Assembly: GCA_015075305.1 (NCBI GenBank)
Contig: JABTUS010000002.1
Span: forward strand, 248,001 to 312,000
DNA length: 64,000 bases
Reading direction: 5' to 3'
Origin: Opitutaceae bacterium
GTDB taxonomy: Bacteria; Verrucomicrobiota; Verrucomicrobiia; Opitutales; Opitutaceae
Shown here: positions 8,412-16,802 of the stretch, in pieces
How positions within the stretch are numbered: the stretch's first letter is position 1
How the letters are laid out: every line of letters starts with the position of its first letter
Made by a program: the position numbers and the translations under genes
Notes under the pieces: generated by a model
The model's input: the letters and a program-made list of their open reading frames with translations, nothing else
What the model was told of the DNA's origin: nothing
Database searches by the model: none

Positions 8412-10259
8412 TCACTCGGAAGCCTTTTCGCCAGCCCTGGCGCTCTTTCTCGCCGGGCGACGAACACCCGGACCAGCGGCTCGCGCACTGCGCGCTGCCT
8501 TGGCCGGTTTCATGTTTACCGAAAGCACTTCATCCTTCTTCCCACGGGAAATCCAAATGGACTCGCCTTCAATTTCGATGGCATCCGACTTCTCCGTTCC
8601 ATCGGCAGGGACGGCCAGGCCAAGGCTCGACAGCGACTGGAGCAGCTTGTCCGGCGCCTGGCTTATTGCCTCGGCCAGCAGGCTCACCTCACCCGTCGCG
8701 ATGCTGCTGCGCGGCTTGGTTTTCAACAGTGGCCGGATCAAGGCAATGACGCCGGCCTGCCCAGCGGAATCCGCGGGCGTTTCCTTTCCACCCGCATCCG
8801 CCACACGTGACGATTCGTCGCGTGCAAGCGCTTCAGCCGGTGGATCGGATGGCTTTTCGTCAGCCTGCGTCGATTCCGCTGTGGTCGGAATTTCAGCTGC
8901 TCCAGTGGATGTCTCGGGAGCAGCGGCGGCAGTATCCGAGGCGGGCGATGCGGCCGGTTCAGCGGCATGCGGCTGCGAAACTTCGCCTCCGGCTCTGCTG
9001 TCGCGGTGGCGCTTCTCCCGTCCGTTGATCCAAAGTCCTCCCCGGTTGTCCTTGTTTATCCAAAAGGTCCAGCTTCCCGCATCGATGTACGCAGCCTTGT
9101 CATTCGAGCGCTCGGGTATGACAAAACCAACCGTCGCCAGGGCGGCGGCAAGCTCCGCATCCGACTGATCGAGCGCGCGCGACAGGAAACCCACGCTGCC
9201 GGAAACTCCGGGACCCCGGCGATTGCGGCGCATGTGCGGGCGGAGTTTCGCGAGAAGCTCCTCCCCGCCAGGCAGGATCGTGGGGTTTGCGGCTGCGGGC
9301 GCCGCCTTTGTCTGGCCACGATCCCTCTCCCTGCGCTGATCGTTGTCATTGCGCTGCGCGGGCGAAGCCGGCCTTTCCTCAACTGCAACATCTGCTGCCA
9401 CGGGATCCGCCTCACTTGCGGAAGATTCGGATGCCGAGACACTCGAATCGTCGGCCATCGCCTTGTCCCCCTTGCGATGGCGGCCCTCCCGACGGCCTTC
9501 GCGCGGAGCATCCTCGGACTTTTCCGGCGCGGCAAAAGGCTCTCCCTTGACCGCTCGAAAAACAGGGCGCGGCTTTTCCTTGGTATTGATGAATAGCTGG
9601 TGATGCCGGTTCACGTTCACCCAGTAGAGATCGCCATCGTACTCGATGTAGGCGGGATCGTCATCCTCGTCCTCGGGAATTGAAAAGCCGCACTCCTTGA
9701 GGGCCGTCACGATATCGCCGGGCGACTGGTCGATCTTGTTGGCAAGGTAGTCGACCGCCAGCGAAAGACCGGGACCTCTCTGATTCCGGCGCATGTAGGG
9801 GCGGATGTAATCGAAGAAGGTCGGCAGTTCATCCTCCGCATCGAGCGCGACCTCGTCCATTTCATCGGAATCCGCGAGCGCTTCGGGATCCTGATCCCGA
9901 TCGGTATCCCTCAACCGTCGCAATCCATCCTCGGGCGCGGCGGTATCGGCAACCAGCGAGGATGGCTTGTCCTCGACGGGCGCGCCCGACTGTGCCGCCT
10001 GGAACTTCGCGGCAAATTCCGCACGCAGTTTCTCCGCCTCCGCTTTTGCAGCCGCCGCAGCCGCATCCTGAAGCGTCCAGTCGCGCTGCGTTGTTCGCCG
10101 CGCAAGTCCCTGGAAGGCGAGTGGATTTTCAGGACTCGTGATGAAAGCAATGATCTCCCACTCGTCCTTTCCGAGCTGGTTGAGATGTGATTCGAGCAGT
10201 GACGGGCTTCCAAAGCCTCCTTTTCCGCTGCCGATGATCTTGTATTCCCAAAGGGCCAT
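8412..10259 (-). CDS. Three-repeat protein with DUF4177-like N-terminus
   Basis: The protein has about 615 residues and no signal peptide. It opens with a DUF4177-like segment (LWEYKIIGSG ... LNQLGKDEWEIIAF). An Ala-rich, probably coiled stretch follows, then three divergent copies of one domain of about 80 residues at roughly 147-228, 334-415 and 503-586. Copies share a RPYMRRNQRGPG / RPHMRRNRRGPG start, a middle helix ending in GF.IPE, and a YWVN / FWIN strand ending LFIN / LWIN. The third copy lacks the MRRN.RGPG motif. Acidic and Arg/Glu-rich linkers join them. I do not know a named family for the repeat. ATG 10259 is chosen over an upstream frame start at 10307 because the DUF4177-like domain begins there. 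It heads the ABC transporter operon and is divergent from the esterase gene. Confidence 0.75.
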   Translation of the reverse strand: MALWEYKIIGSGKGGFGSPSLLESHLNQLGKDEWEIIAFITSPENPLAFQGLARRTTQRDWTLQDAAAAAAKAEAEKLRAEFAAKFQAAQSGAPVEDKPSSLVADTAAPEDGLRRLRDTDRDQDPEALADSDEMDEVALDAEDELPTFFDYIRPYMRRNQRGPGLSLAVDYLANKIDQSPGDIVTALKECGFSIPEDEDDDPAYIEYDGDLYWVNVNRHHQLFINTKEKPRPVFRAVKGEPFAAPEKSEDAPREGRREGRHRKGDKAMADDSSVSASESSASEADPVAADVAVEERPASPAQRNDNDQRRERDRGQTKAAPAAANPTILPGGEELLAKLRPHMRRNRRGPGVSGSVGFLSRALDQSDAELAAALATVGFVIPERSNDKAAYIDAGSWTFWINKDNRGGLWINGREKRHRDSRAGGEVSQPHAAEPAASPASDTAAAAPETSTGAAEIPTTAESTQADEKPSDPPAEALARDESSRVADAGGKETPADSAGQAGVIALIRPLLKTKPRSSIATGEVSLLAEAISQAPDKLLQSLSSLGLAVPADGTEKSDAIEIEGESIWISRGKKDEVLSVNMKPAKAARSARAAGPGVRRPARKSARAGEKASE

Positions 10260-10355
10260 AGAGTGTCGTACTATCTTTTGTTGCCGCTGTCCGCCAAGCC
10301 ATCCCAAATGCAGGCGAGATTAACGAGCCTATTTTCTCAACCCTCCATTTCAATC

Positions 10356-11702
10356 ATGCCTTCTCCCACAAGACTTGCCCTCGTTTATGGATGTGCATTG
10401 GCGATACTGACGCCGGTAATCCGCGCTGAAATTGCGCTTCCAGCGCCTGCCGACGAAAGGGTTGCAACAACGCAGATACGTGTGGTGCCCGATCGCCTTG
10501 GATGGACCTACAAGACCGGCGAACCCGCAAAATTCAGGGTCACCGCAGTCTGGGATCAGCAACCCTTGGAACAGCTTGCGATTCACTACAAGGTCGGCCC
10601 AGAGATGATGGAGGTCCCCGAAAAAACAGCCGTGGTTCCGGCCGAAGGCCTCACCATCGATGGAGGCACGCTTCAATCGCCAGGTTTCATCCGCTGCATC
10701 ATAACCGCAGTGGTCGGCGGGAAAAGCTACCGCAGTGTCGCCACAGCGGCCTTCAGCCCGGAAAAAATCACTCCAACGCAGGCCAATCCACCGGATTTCG
10801 AGACCTTCTGGAATGCTCAGAAGGAAATGCTCGCGGCCATTCCCATCGATCCGGTGCTGACGCTTCAACCGGATCTCTGCACTTCAAAGGTTGATGTCTA
10901 TCAACTGAACCTGCAATCGGCGGGTCCCTCGGGCAACTCCACAAGCCGGATCTACGGCATGCTCTGCGTGCCGAAGGCCGAAGGCACCTTCCCCGCCGTC
11001 CTCAATGTACCGGGCGCCGGCATTCGCCCCTACCGCGGCCTGGTCGAACTTGCCGAGCGCGGCATAATCACCCTGCAGATCGGCATTCACGGCATCCCGG
11101 TCAACCTGCCCCCCGACGTGTACACCGGGCTCGGGCGCGGTCCGCTCAACAACTACTTCGCGATCAATCTGGACCAGCGCGACAGCTATTTCTACCGGCG
11201 CGTCTACCTCGGCTGCCTTCGCTCCAATGACTACCTCGTGTCCCATCCCAAATGGAACCGGAAGCAGCTCATCGTCATGGGCGGAAGCCAGGGCGGACAG
11301 CTCTCCATCGTCACCGCAAGCCTCGATCCAAGAGTCACCGCTCTCGCCGCCAACTATCCCGCCTACTGCGATGTCACCGGCTACCTGCACGGCCGCGCGG
11401 GCGGCTGGCCCCACATGATGCGCGCCACCCCGCAGGGTCCCTCGCCGCACGCCACCGATCTCAAGATCGCGACAACATCGTATTACGATGCGGTCAACTT
11501 CGCGCGCCGACTCAAGGTGCCGGGCTACTACTCCTGGGGATACAATGACGAAACCTGCCCGCCCACCTCGATGTTCGCCGCCTACAATGTCATTCAGGCT
11601 CCAAAGTTCCTCCTGCTCGCACTTGAAATGCCCCACAGCGCGAATCCCGAGCAGAATGCCAGAATCGAAGCCTGGGTCGTGGCGCAGGCCGGCATCCGCT
11701 GA
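10356..11702 (+). CDS. Acetylxylan esterase, CE7 family, secreted
   Basis: The protein has about 448 residues with a signal peptide (LALVYGCALAILTPVIRA). It belongs to carbohydrate esterase family 7, the acetylxylan esterase / cephalosporin-C deacetylase group, which removes acetyl groups from xylan and small acetylated sugars. The nucleophile motif GGSQGGQLS lies near residue 311, the acidic residue in GYNDETCPP near 398, and the histidine in EMPHSANPE near 427. It is longer than cytoplasmic CE7 enzymes (about 320 residues) because of an extra N-terminal beta domain (residues 30-150) that may bind substrate. The frame is open upstream to 10263, but the ATG at 10356 gives the signal peptide. 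It points to hemicellulose use. Confidence 0.85.
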   Translation: MPSPTRLALVYGCALAILTPVIRAEIALPAPADERVATTQIRVVPDRLGWTYKTGEPAKFRVTAVWDQQPLEQLAIHYKVGPEMMEVPEKTAVVPAEGLTIDGGTLQSPGFIRCIITAVVGGKSYRSVATAAFSPEKITPTQANPPDFETFWNAQKEMLAAIPIDPVLTLQPDLCTSKVDVYQLNLQSAGPSGNSTSRIYGMLCVPKAEGTFPAVLNVPGAGIRPYRGLVELAERGIITLQIGIHGIPVNLPPDVYTGLGRGPLNNYFAINLDQRDSYFYRRVYLGCLRSNDYLVSHPKWNRKQLIVMGGSQGGQLSIVTASLDPRVTALAANYPAYCDVTGYLHGRAGGWPHMMRATPQGPSPHATDLKIATTSYYDAVNFARRLKVPGYYSWGYNDETCPPTSMFAAYNVIQAPKFLLLALEMPHSANPEQNARIEAWVVAQAGIR

Positions 11703-11728
11703 ACATCACAAAATCCTTGGGCGCCGTG

Positions 11729-12421
11729 ATGCGTCGCATCGATCAACTGCTAAGCAGCCTCGGTTACTGCTCGAGGCGGAGTGCGCGCGAGTTTCTCAGG
11801 GATCATGAGGTGACTGCAAATGGCGCGCGGCTCGGGGATTCCTCACTGAAGGTGAATCCCTCCGAAATCCGGATCGATGGCGAGCCGCTCGACCATCCCG
11901 ACGGCATCCTCCTCATGCTCAACAAACCGCTCGGACTGGTTTGCTCGCACGATTCGAAAGACGGCCCCACAGTCTACTCCCTCCTGCCCGAACGATGGCG
12001 GAATCGGTCCCCTCAGCTGACGACCATCGGACGGCTCGACAAGGAGACTTCCGGCCTCCTGCTCATCACCGACAACGGTCCGCTGGTTCACCGGCTCACC
12101 TCCCCGCGCCATCACGTCCTCAAGCGCTACCGCGCCCGAGTTGACGGACTTCTCCCGGTCACACTGGTCGACGTCTTCAGCAGCGGAAAGCTCATGCTCG
12201 ATGGCGAAAGCAAACCCTGCGCCCCCGCGCATCTCGAAATTGTCAGCGCGCATGAGGCGCTGCTCGAGCTGACCGAAGGCCGCTATCACCAAGTTCGACG
12301 CATGTTCGCTTCGCAGGGTCTCACGGTTCTTTCACTGCACCGCGAAGGTCTTGGCGGCCTGACGCTCGACAATCTCGCACCGGGCGAATGGCGCGAGATT
12401 TCCTCATCGCTTTTCGACTGA
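11729..12421 (+). CDS. rsuA: 16S rRNA pseudouridine synthase RsuA-like
   Basis: About 230 residues. An N-terminal S4 RNA-binding domain (RIDQLLSSLGYCSRRSAREFL) precedes the catalytic domain with the family motif GRLDKETSGLLLITDNG, whose Asp is the catalytic residue. The family isomerises uridine 516 of 16S rRNA (RsuA) or sites in 23S rRNA (RluB/E/F). The length and the compact S4 domain favour RsuA, but paralogues are hard to separate by eye. The ATG at 11729 is used rather than the in-frame TTG at 11717. It follows the esterase by 26 bases on the same strand, probably without functional connection. Confidence 0.85.
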   Translation: MRRIDQLLSSLGYCSRRSAREFLRDHEVTANGARLGDSSLKVNPSEIRIDGEPLDHPDGILLMLNKPLGLVCSHDSKDGPTVYSLLPERWRNRSPQLTTIGRLDKETSGLLLITDNGPLVHRLTSPRHHVLKRYRARVDGLLPVTLVDVFSSGKLMLDGESKPCAPAHLEIVSAHEALLELTEGRYHQVRRMFASQGLTVLSLHREGLGGLTLDNLAPGEWREISSSLFD

Positions 12422-12517
12422 CTCTCAATTGCTGCGCTCGTCGCGAGTCACAGCGCTGTGCTTGTCACTCCGGCGTTCATCGGGCATGTATGGCCGCTTA
12501 TGCAGATTTCGTTCGTC

Positions 12518-14605
12518 ATGAGGAAGACAGCGTCGACCACACGAGGTGTCTCCTTGGTTTTCGCAACAGCATTTGCCACTGCAGGCCTCTCCCAGACGAA
12601 CGCCGCATCGACCCAAGGCGGCTTCAACCGCCTCTCCGCAATGGTCGTCTCCGCAAGTCGCACGCCAACTCCGGTCAATGAACTTCCGGTGACCGTCGAC
12701 CTCTTCTCCGCTGAACGACTGCGCACATCACCCGCCCTCACGCTCGATGCGACACTGCGGGAGTCGGCGGCCTTCAGCCTCTTTCGGCGAAGCAGTGGCC
12801 TGACCGCGCATCCCACCGCCCAGGGAGTCTCGCTCCGCGGCGTCGGCCCCAGCGGCGCAAGCCGTTCGCTCGTCCTGCTCGACGGCATTCCCCTCAACGA
12901 TCCCTTCGGCGGCTGGGTGTCCTGGTACAAGGTGCCGCGCCTTTCGCTCGCAGGCGCGGAAATCATGCGCGGTGGCGGCTCCGGCGTATGGGGAAATGCC
13001 GCCCTCGGCGGCACGATCGCACTCACCAGCCTGCCGCTGACCGGGACCCGCGGCGACACCGCTGTCGCCGCCGGTGAATTTTCAACCTATCAGGGCGAAG
13101 CCAGCCTGACCCAGGCGCTCAACGATCGCTCCACCGTCAGGTTCGATGCCGCGGCGTTTTCCACCGATGGATTCTTCACCGTGGGCCCCGGCCAGCGCGG
13201 TGCGGTGGATCGCCGCCTCGATTCCGAGTATCAACTCGCTCAACTCACCTGGAGGCAGGCGCTGGGCGGCGAATTGTACGCGCAGATCACCGCCCGCGGT
13301 TTCCGCGAGGACCGTGGCAATGGAACTCCGCTTCAGCGAAATGGCACGCGCGAGGGATTGGTCTCCGCAACGATTGAGCGGCAGGCTCCCACAGGCGTGA
13401 ATTGGTCGGCCGTGCTCTACGGCCAGCGACAGGATTTCAACAGTTACTTCACGTCCGTCGACGCACTGCGCCAGAGCGAGACTCCCGCCAATGACCAGTA
13501 CTCCGTGCCTGCGTCCGCGGCTGGCGCCGCCTTCAGCGCCAACTGGACTGACTCCCATGGCGCACGCAGCGCAGCCGGATTCGACGCGCGCTGGGTTGAG
13601 GGCGAGACCCGCGAGGAGTACCTCTACTCCGCCTCTCGATTCACCCGCAGCCGATTCGCCGGCGGCGAGCAGCTTTTCGCAGGCCTCTTCGCCTCCCACG
13701 ACCGACCGCTGCCCGGTGATTGGCGGGGATCAATCGCCGCCCGCGTGGACCGCTGGTCAAACCGCGACGGCCATCGCCGCGAGTTCAACCTGCTCACCGG
13801 CTCCGCGGTGCGCAATGATCGCCACGCATCCAGCTCGGGAACGGAATTCAGTCCGCGCCTGGGCGTGACCGGGCCGCTGCCCGGGGTCAAATGGCTGCGC
13901 GCCCGCGCCGCCGCGTATCATGCCTTTCGCGTGCCGACACTGAATGAGTACCACCGTCCGTTCCGCGTGAGAAACGTGAACACCGAGGCGAATCCCTCGC
14001 TGAAACGCGAAACCGTTGACGGCGGCGAGCTGGGGCTCGACCTCACCCATCGCACGCTGCGACTGAGCGTGACCGGATTCGTCAACGAGCTGAACGATGC
14101 CGTCGCCAACGTCACGCTGAGCAGCACACCCTCGCTCGTCAATCGTCAGCGGCGCAACCTCGACGCCATTCGCGTGCGCGGATTCGAAGCCACCGCCGAG
14201 TGGAACGCGCTGCCTTCGCTCACACTGAGGGCCGATCTGCTGCTCAGCGACACGCGTGTGGAAAAGGCCTCGGAGCAGCCCTCGCTCGTGGGCATGCAGC
14301 TCGCCCAGGATCCTCGTCGCACATTGACCCTGGGCGCGTCCTGGCGTCCGGCGGACGCATGGTCGTTCGACGTTCGCGTGCGTTCCGTCGGAGAACAGTT
14401 CGAGGATGACGAGAACACGCTTCGGCTCAGATCCTTCACCGTGGTCGATTTCCAGACCGCCTGGCGCATCAACAACGATCTCTCGCTGACGATGGCCATT
14501 GAGAACCTGTTCGATCGCGACATCGCAACCGGACTGAGTTCGGATGGGCTGATCACGCTCGACAGCCCGCGTCGCGGGCGCGTCGGACTGCGCTGGACCT
14601 GGTGA
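12518..14605 (+). CDS. TonB-dependent receptor, BtuB-like
   Basis: About 695 residues: a signal peptide (GVSLVFATAFATAGLSQTNA), a plug domain at about 40-160 (LVLLDGIPLNDPFGGWVSWYKVP, RGGGSGVWGNAALGGTIAL), and a beta-barrel ending in aromatic tryptophan (RVGLRWTW), as outer-membrane barrels do. The short plug and barrel length match vitamin B12 and siderophore receptors rather than the larger SusC-type receptors. No transport partner (periplasmic binding protein, ABC importer) is next to it, so the ligand cannot be assigned. ATG 12518 gives a clean signal peptide; an in-frame ATG at 12500 is an alternative. Confidence 0.87.
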   Translation: MRKTASTTRGVSLVFATAFATAGLSQTNAASTQGGFNRLSAMVVSASRTPTPVNELPVTVDLFSAERLRTSPALTLDATLRESAAFSLFRRSSGLTAHPTAQGVSLRGVGPSGASRSLVLLDGIPLNDPFGGWVSWYKVPRLSLAGAEIMRGGGSGVWGNAALGGTIALTSLPLTGTRGDTAVAAGEFSTYQGEASLTQALNDRSTVRFDAAAFSTDGFFTVGPGQRGAVDRRLDSEYQLAQLTWRQALGGELYAQITARGFREDRGNGTPLQRNGTREGLVSATIERQAPTGVNWSAVLYGQRQDFNSYFTSVDALRQSETPANDQYSVPASAAGAAFSANWTDSHGARSAAGFDARWVEGETREEYLYSASRFTRSRFAGGEQLFAGLFASHDRPLPGDWRGSIAARVDRWSNRDGHRREFNLLTGSAVRNDRHASSSGTEFSPRLGVTGPLPGVKWLRARAAAYHAFRVPTLNEYHRPFRVRNVNTEANPSLKRETVDGGELGLDLTHRTLRLSVTGFVNELNDAVANVTLSSTPSLVNRQRRNLDAIRVRGFEATAEWNALPSLTLRADLLLSDTRVEKASEQPSLVGMQLAQDPRRTLTLGASWRPADAWSFDVRVRSVGEQFEDDENTLRLRSFTVVDFQTAWRINNDLSLTMAIENLFDRDIATGLSSDGLITLDSPRRGRVGLRWTW

Positions 14606-14657
14606 AAAACGCTGCACCGCCGGGCAACCGGTGCCGCGCGCCGGCACCAGACGCGCT

Positions 14658-15956
14658 TCAATCGATTCGCTTCCTGCCCGCCGTAAGACTGGCCGTGCCA
14701 TCCGCGAACTCCGCAACCACGGCCGCCCCGGGCTTGAGCTCCGCGCACCGCTGCAGGGGAACGCCGCCGGTGTCGCGCAGAATCACAAATCCGCGGTTGA
14801 GAACCGACTTCGGGCTCGCCGCCTGCAGGCGTTTCCAGAGCGCAAGCAGGCGATGCGACTCCTGCTGCACGCGCAACTCCGGCGAATGACGTGCAAGGCC
14901 ATGCGCCGCGTCGACGAGGCCGCGCCTCATTTCCTGGATTTGCCGGTGCGCGGCGGAAAACAGGCGGTTCGAAAGATCGTCAATCCGCAGGTAGCCCTGC
15001 TCGACCTGCGCCGTGGGTGAAAGCAGCCGCAGGCGCGCCCGCTGGTGCTCCACCCGGCGCTGCAGGGCCGCAAACTGGTTCTGCACGCACCGAAGCAGGG
15101 AACCCGCGGCCCGGCCGAGGCGCTCGTTGCAGGCGACGAAGTGACTCGAAATTAACTCCGCAGCGGCACTCGGAGTTTCGGCGCGTACGTCGGCTGCAAA
15201 ATCGCACAGCGTCACATCGATCTCATGTCCCACCGCGGAGATCACAGGAATCGTAGATGCCGCCACCGCGCGCACCAGCACCTCCTCGTTGAACGCCCAC
15301 AGGTCCTCGAGGCTGCCTCCGCCACGTCCAATCACCAAAACGTCAAACAGCTTCATTTGTTCCGCCTGGGCAAGCATCGCCGCCAGCTCCGAGGCCGCAC
15401 CCTCGCCCTGAACCTTCGCCGGCAGCACGACGACCCGCCCGCGCCACTTGCGCCGCCTGAGTATCTGAATGAAGTCGCGCACCGCCGCTCCGGTCGGGGA
15501 CGTGATGAAACCGATCGTGCGCGGCATCTTGGGCAGCGCGCGTTTGCGCTCGGTGGCGAAGAGACCCTCAGCCTGAAGGCGCTGCTTCAATGCCTCAAAC
15601 TCCCGCTGAAGGCGCCCCACCCCGTCATCGACAATCGCGCGCGCTATCAACTGGTAGTTTCCACGCGCCTCATAGACGCTGATCTCGCCAAAGACGATGA
15701 CCTGCTGACCGTCGCGCAGCGAGACCGTCTGGTGCTGCGCATCGCCGCGAAAGAGGACCGCCGAAAGCTGCGCGCCGGCATCCTTCAGCGAAAAATAGGT
15801 GTGGCCGCTCGACTGCTGCCTCAGGTTTGAAACCTCGCCGCGCACCCAGCCGGGAGGAATCTGCGACTCCAGCAGCCCCTTCACCCGCCGGGTGAACTCC
15901 GTGACGGTCGCAATGCGGTCGCGTCCGGAGAGAGCTTCATCATTGATGCGCGTCAT
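14658..15956 (-). CDS. xseA: Exodeoxyribonuclease VII large subunit
   Basis: About 432 residues. The N-terminal OB-fold (VTEFTRRVKGLLESQIPPGW, then RGEVSNLRQQSSGHTYFSLKD) binds single-stranded DNA. The catalytic core carries IGFITSPTGAAVRDFIQILRRR and the GRGGGSLEDLWAFNEE motif, followed by VISAVGHEIDVTLCDFAADVRAETPSAAAE. With the small subunit XseB the enzyme degrades ssDNA to oligonucleotides in repair; no xseB is seen here. The frame is open far upstream, but ATG 15956 is the start that matches family N-termini. Its first 17 bases overlap the end of the TVP38 gene, suggesting translational coupling. It is convergent with the BtuB-like receptor. Confidence 0.93.
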   Translation of the reverse strand: MTRINDEALSGRDRIATVTEFTRRVKGLLESQIPPGWVRGEVSNLRQQSSGHTYFSLKDAGAQLSAVLFRGDAQHQTVSLRDGQQVIVFGEISVYEARGNYQLIARAIVDDGVGRLQREFEALKQRLQAEGLFATERKRALPKMPRTIGFITSPTGAAVRDFIQILRRRKWRGRVVVLPAKVQGEGAASELAAMLAQAEQMKLFDVLVIGRGGGSLEDLWAFNEEVLVRAVAASTIPVISAVGHEIDVTLCDFAADVRAETPSAAAELISSHFVACNERLGRAAGSLLRCVQNQFAALQRRVEHQRARLRLLSPTAQVEQGYLRIDDLSNRLFSAAHRQIQEMRRGLVDAAHGLARHSPELRVQQESHRLLALWKRLQAASPKSVLNRGFVILRDTGGVPLQRCAELKPGAAVVAEFADGTASLTAGRKRID

Positions 15957-16656
15957 TGCGGTCTCCCTCAACCCGGTGAATGGCGCGTGCCGGCTGCGCC
16001 TCGCACTTTCGCTTGGCGTAGTGTCTGCGCAGAACGTGAACGCCAAGCCCCACCGCGATGAGCAGGCTGATGCCAATGACCGCCCACCTGGCATTTCCCT
16101 GAGCCAGCGCGTCGCCAAACATGACAATGCCGGTGGCGTTGACCATGGGAAAAACGAAGGAGGGAAGGATGTACTTTCGAAACGGTATCTGGGCCAGTCC
16201 GAGCAGATAACTCTGCACAAAAAACGGGGGGCCCGGAGTGATGCGCACAAGAATGGTCACTTCAATCTGATCGGCCTCGTCCACCACTGGTATCCTGTAG
16301 CCGAGCCGGCCCAGCCAGCGCGCAAGAAGCGGACGGAGCGCGTATCGGGCCAGCCAATACGTCAGCGTGACATTGATCAGGATGGCGACGGCCGAGCCCG
16401 CAAGAATTCCAGGAAGTCCGATCTCCTCCCCGAATGCCGGACCCGCGGCCAGACAGAACGCCATGAAGGGAAAACCGACGGCCGGCAATAGAGCGAACCC
16501 CGCAAAGAAAACCCATGGTCCCGCAGCCCTCACATGCACCATGGCCTCCTGAATCAAACCCTTGAGATCGACCCCGCGCAGCAAAAGGATGCCCAAGCCA
16601 CCCGCAACAACTGCGACGAGTCCAAGCTTTAGCAAAAGCCACTTCTTTCCACGCAT
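15940..16656 (-). CDS. TVP38/TMEM64 family membrane protein
   Basis: About 238 residues with five or six membrane segments and a VTT (SNARE-associated/DedA-like) domain. The diagnostic stretch runs AAGPWVFFAGFALLPAVGFP and MAFCLAAGPAFGEEIGLPG, with a later TILVRITPGPPFFVQSYLLGL that holds the conserved Arg and Pro of the family. Bacterial VTT proteins act in the inner membrane, and several are lipid scramblases or undecaprenyl-phosphate flippases. ATG 16656 is favoured; 16671 is possible. The end overlaps the xseA start by 17 bases, an accidental-looking but probably coupled arrangement. Confidence 0.85.
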   Translation of the reverse strand: MRGKKWLLLKLGLVAVVAGGLGILLLRGVDLKGLIQEAMVHVRAAGPWVFFAGFALLPAVGFPFMAFCLAAGPAFGEEIGLPGILAGSAVAILINVTLTYWLARYALRPLLARWLGRLGYRIPVVDEADQIEVTILVRITPGPPFFVQSYLLGLAQIPFRKYILPSFVFPMVNATGIVMFGDALAQGNARWAVIGISLLIAVGLGVHVLRRHYAKRKCEAQPARAIHRVEGDRNDAHQ

Positions 16657-16802
16657 CGGGGATCCCTGCATCCCGTCACGATGCCCGCCCTCCGTCGAGC
16701 GCGTCAAGGGAGCGAATAAGATCAATGTCCACAAAATGGCATCAAGCGCACCCTGCGACCGCAATCCGCATTCCTTTCGCGGCTTTTTCGCTTTAGGCCT
16801 TC

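Noticed and set aside
6765-8810. 681-codon plus-strand frame antisense to the ABC transporter
   Set aside because: Arg/His-rich translation without domains, opposite two well-supported genes; a GC-rich shadow.
14630-14648. Hairpin GGTGCCG-CGCGC-CGGCACC between convergent BtuB-like and xseA genes
   Set aside because: No T run on either strand, so not called a terminator.
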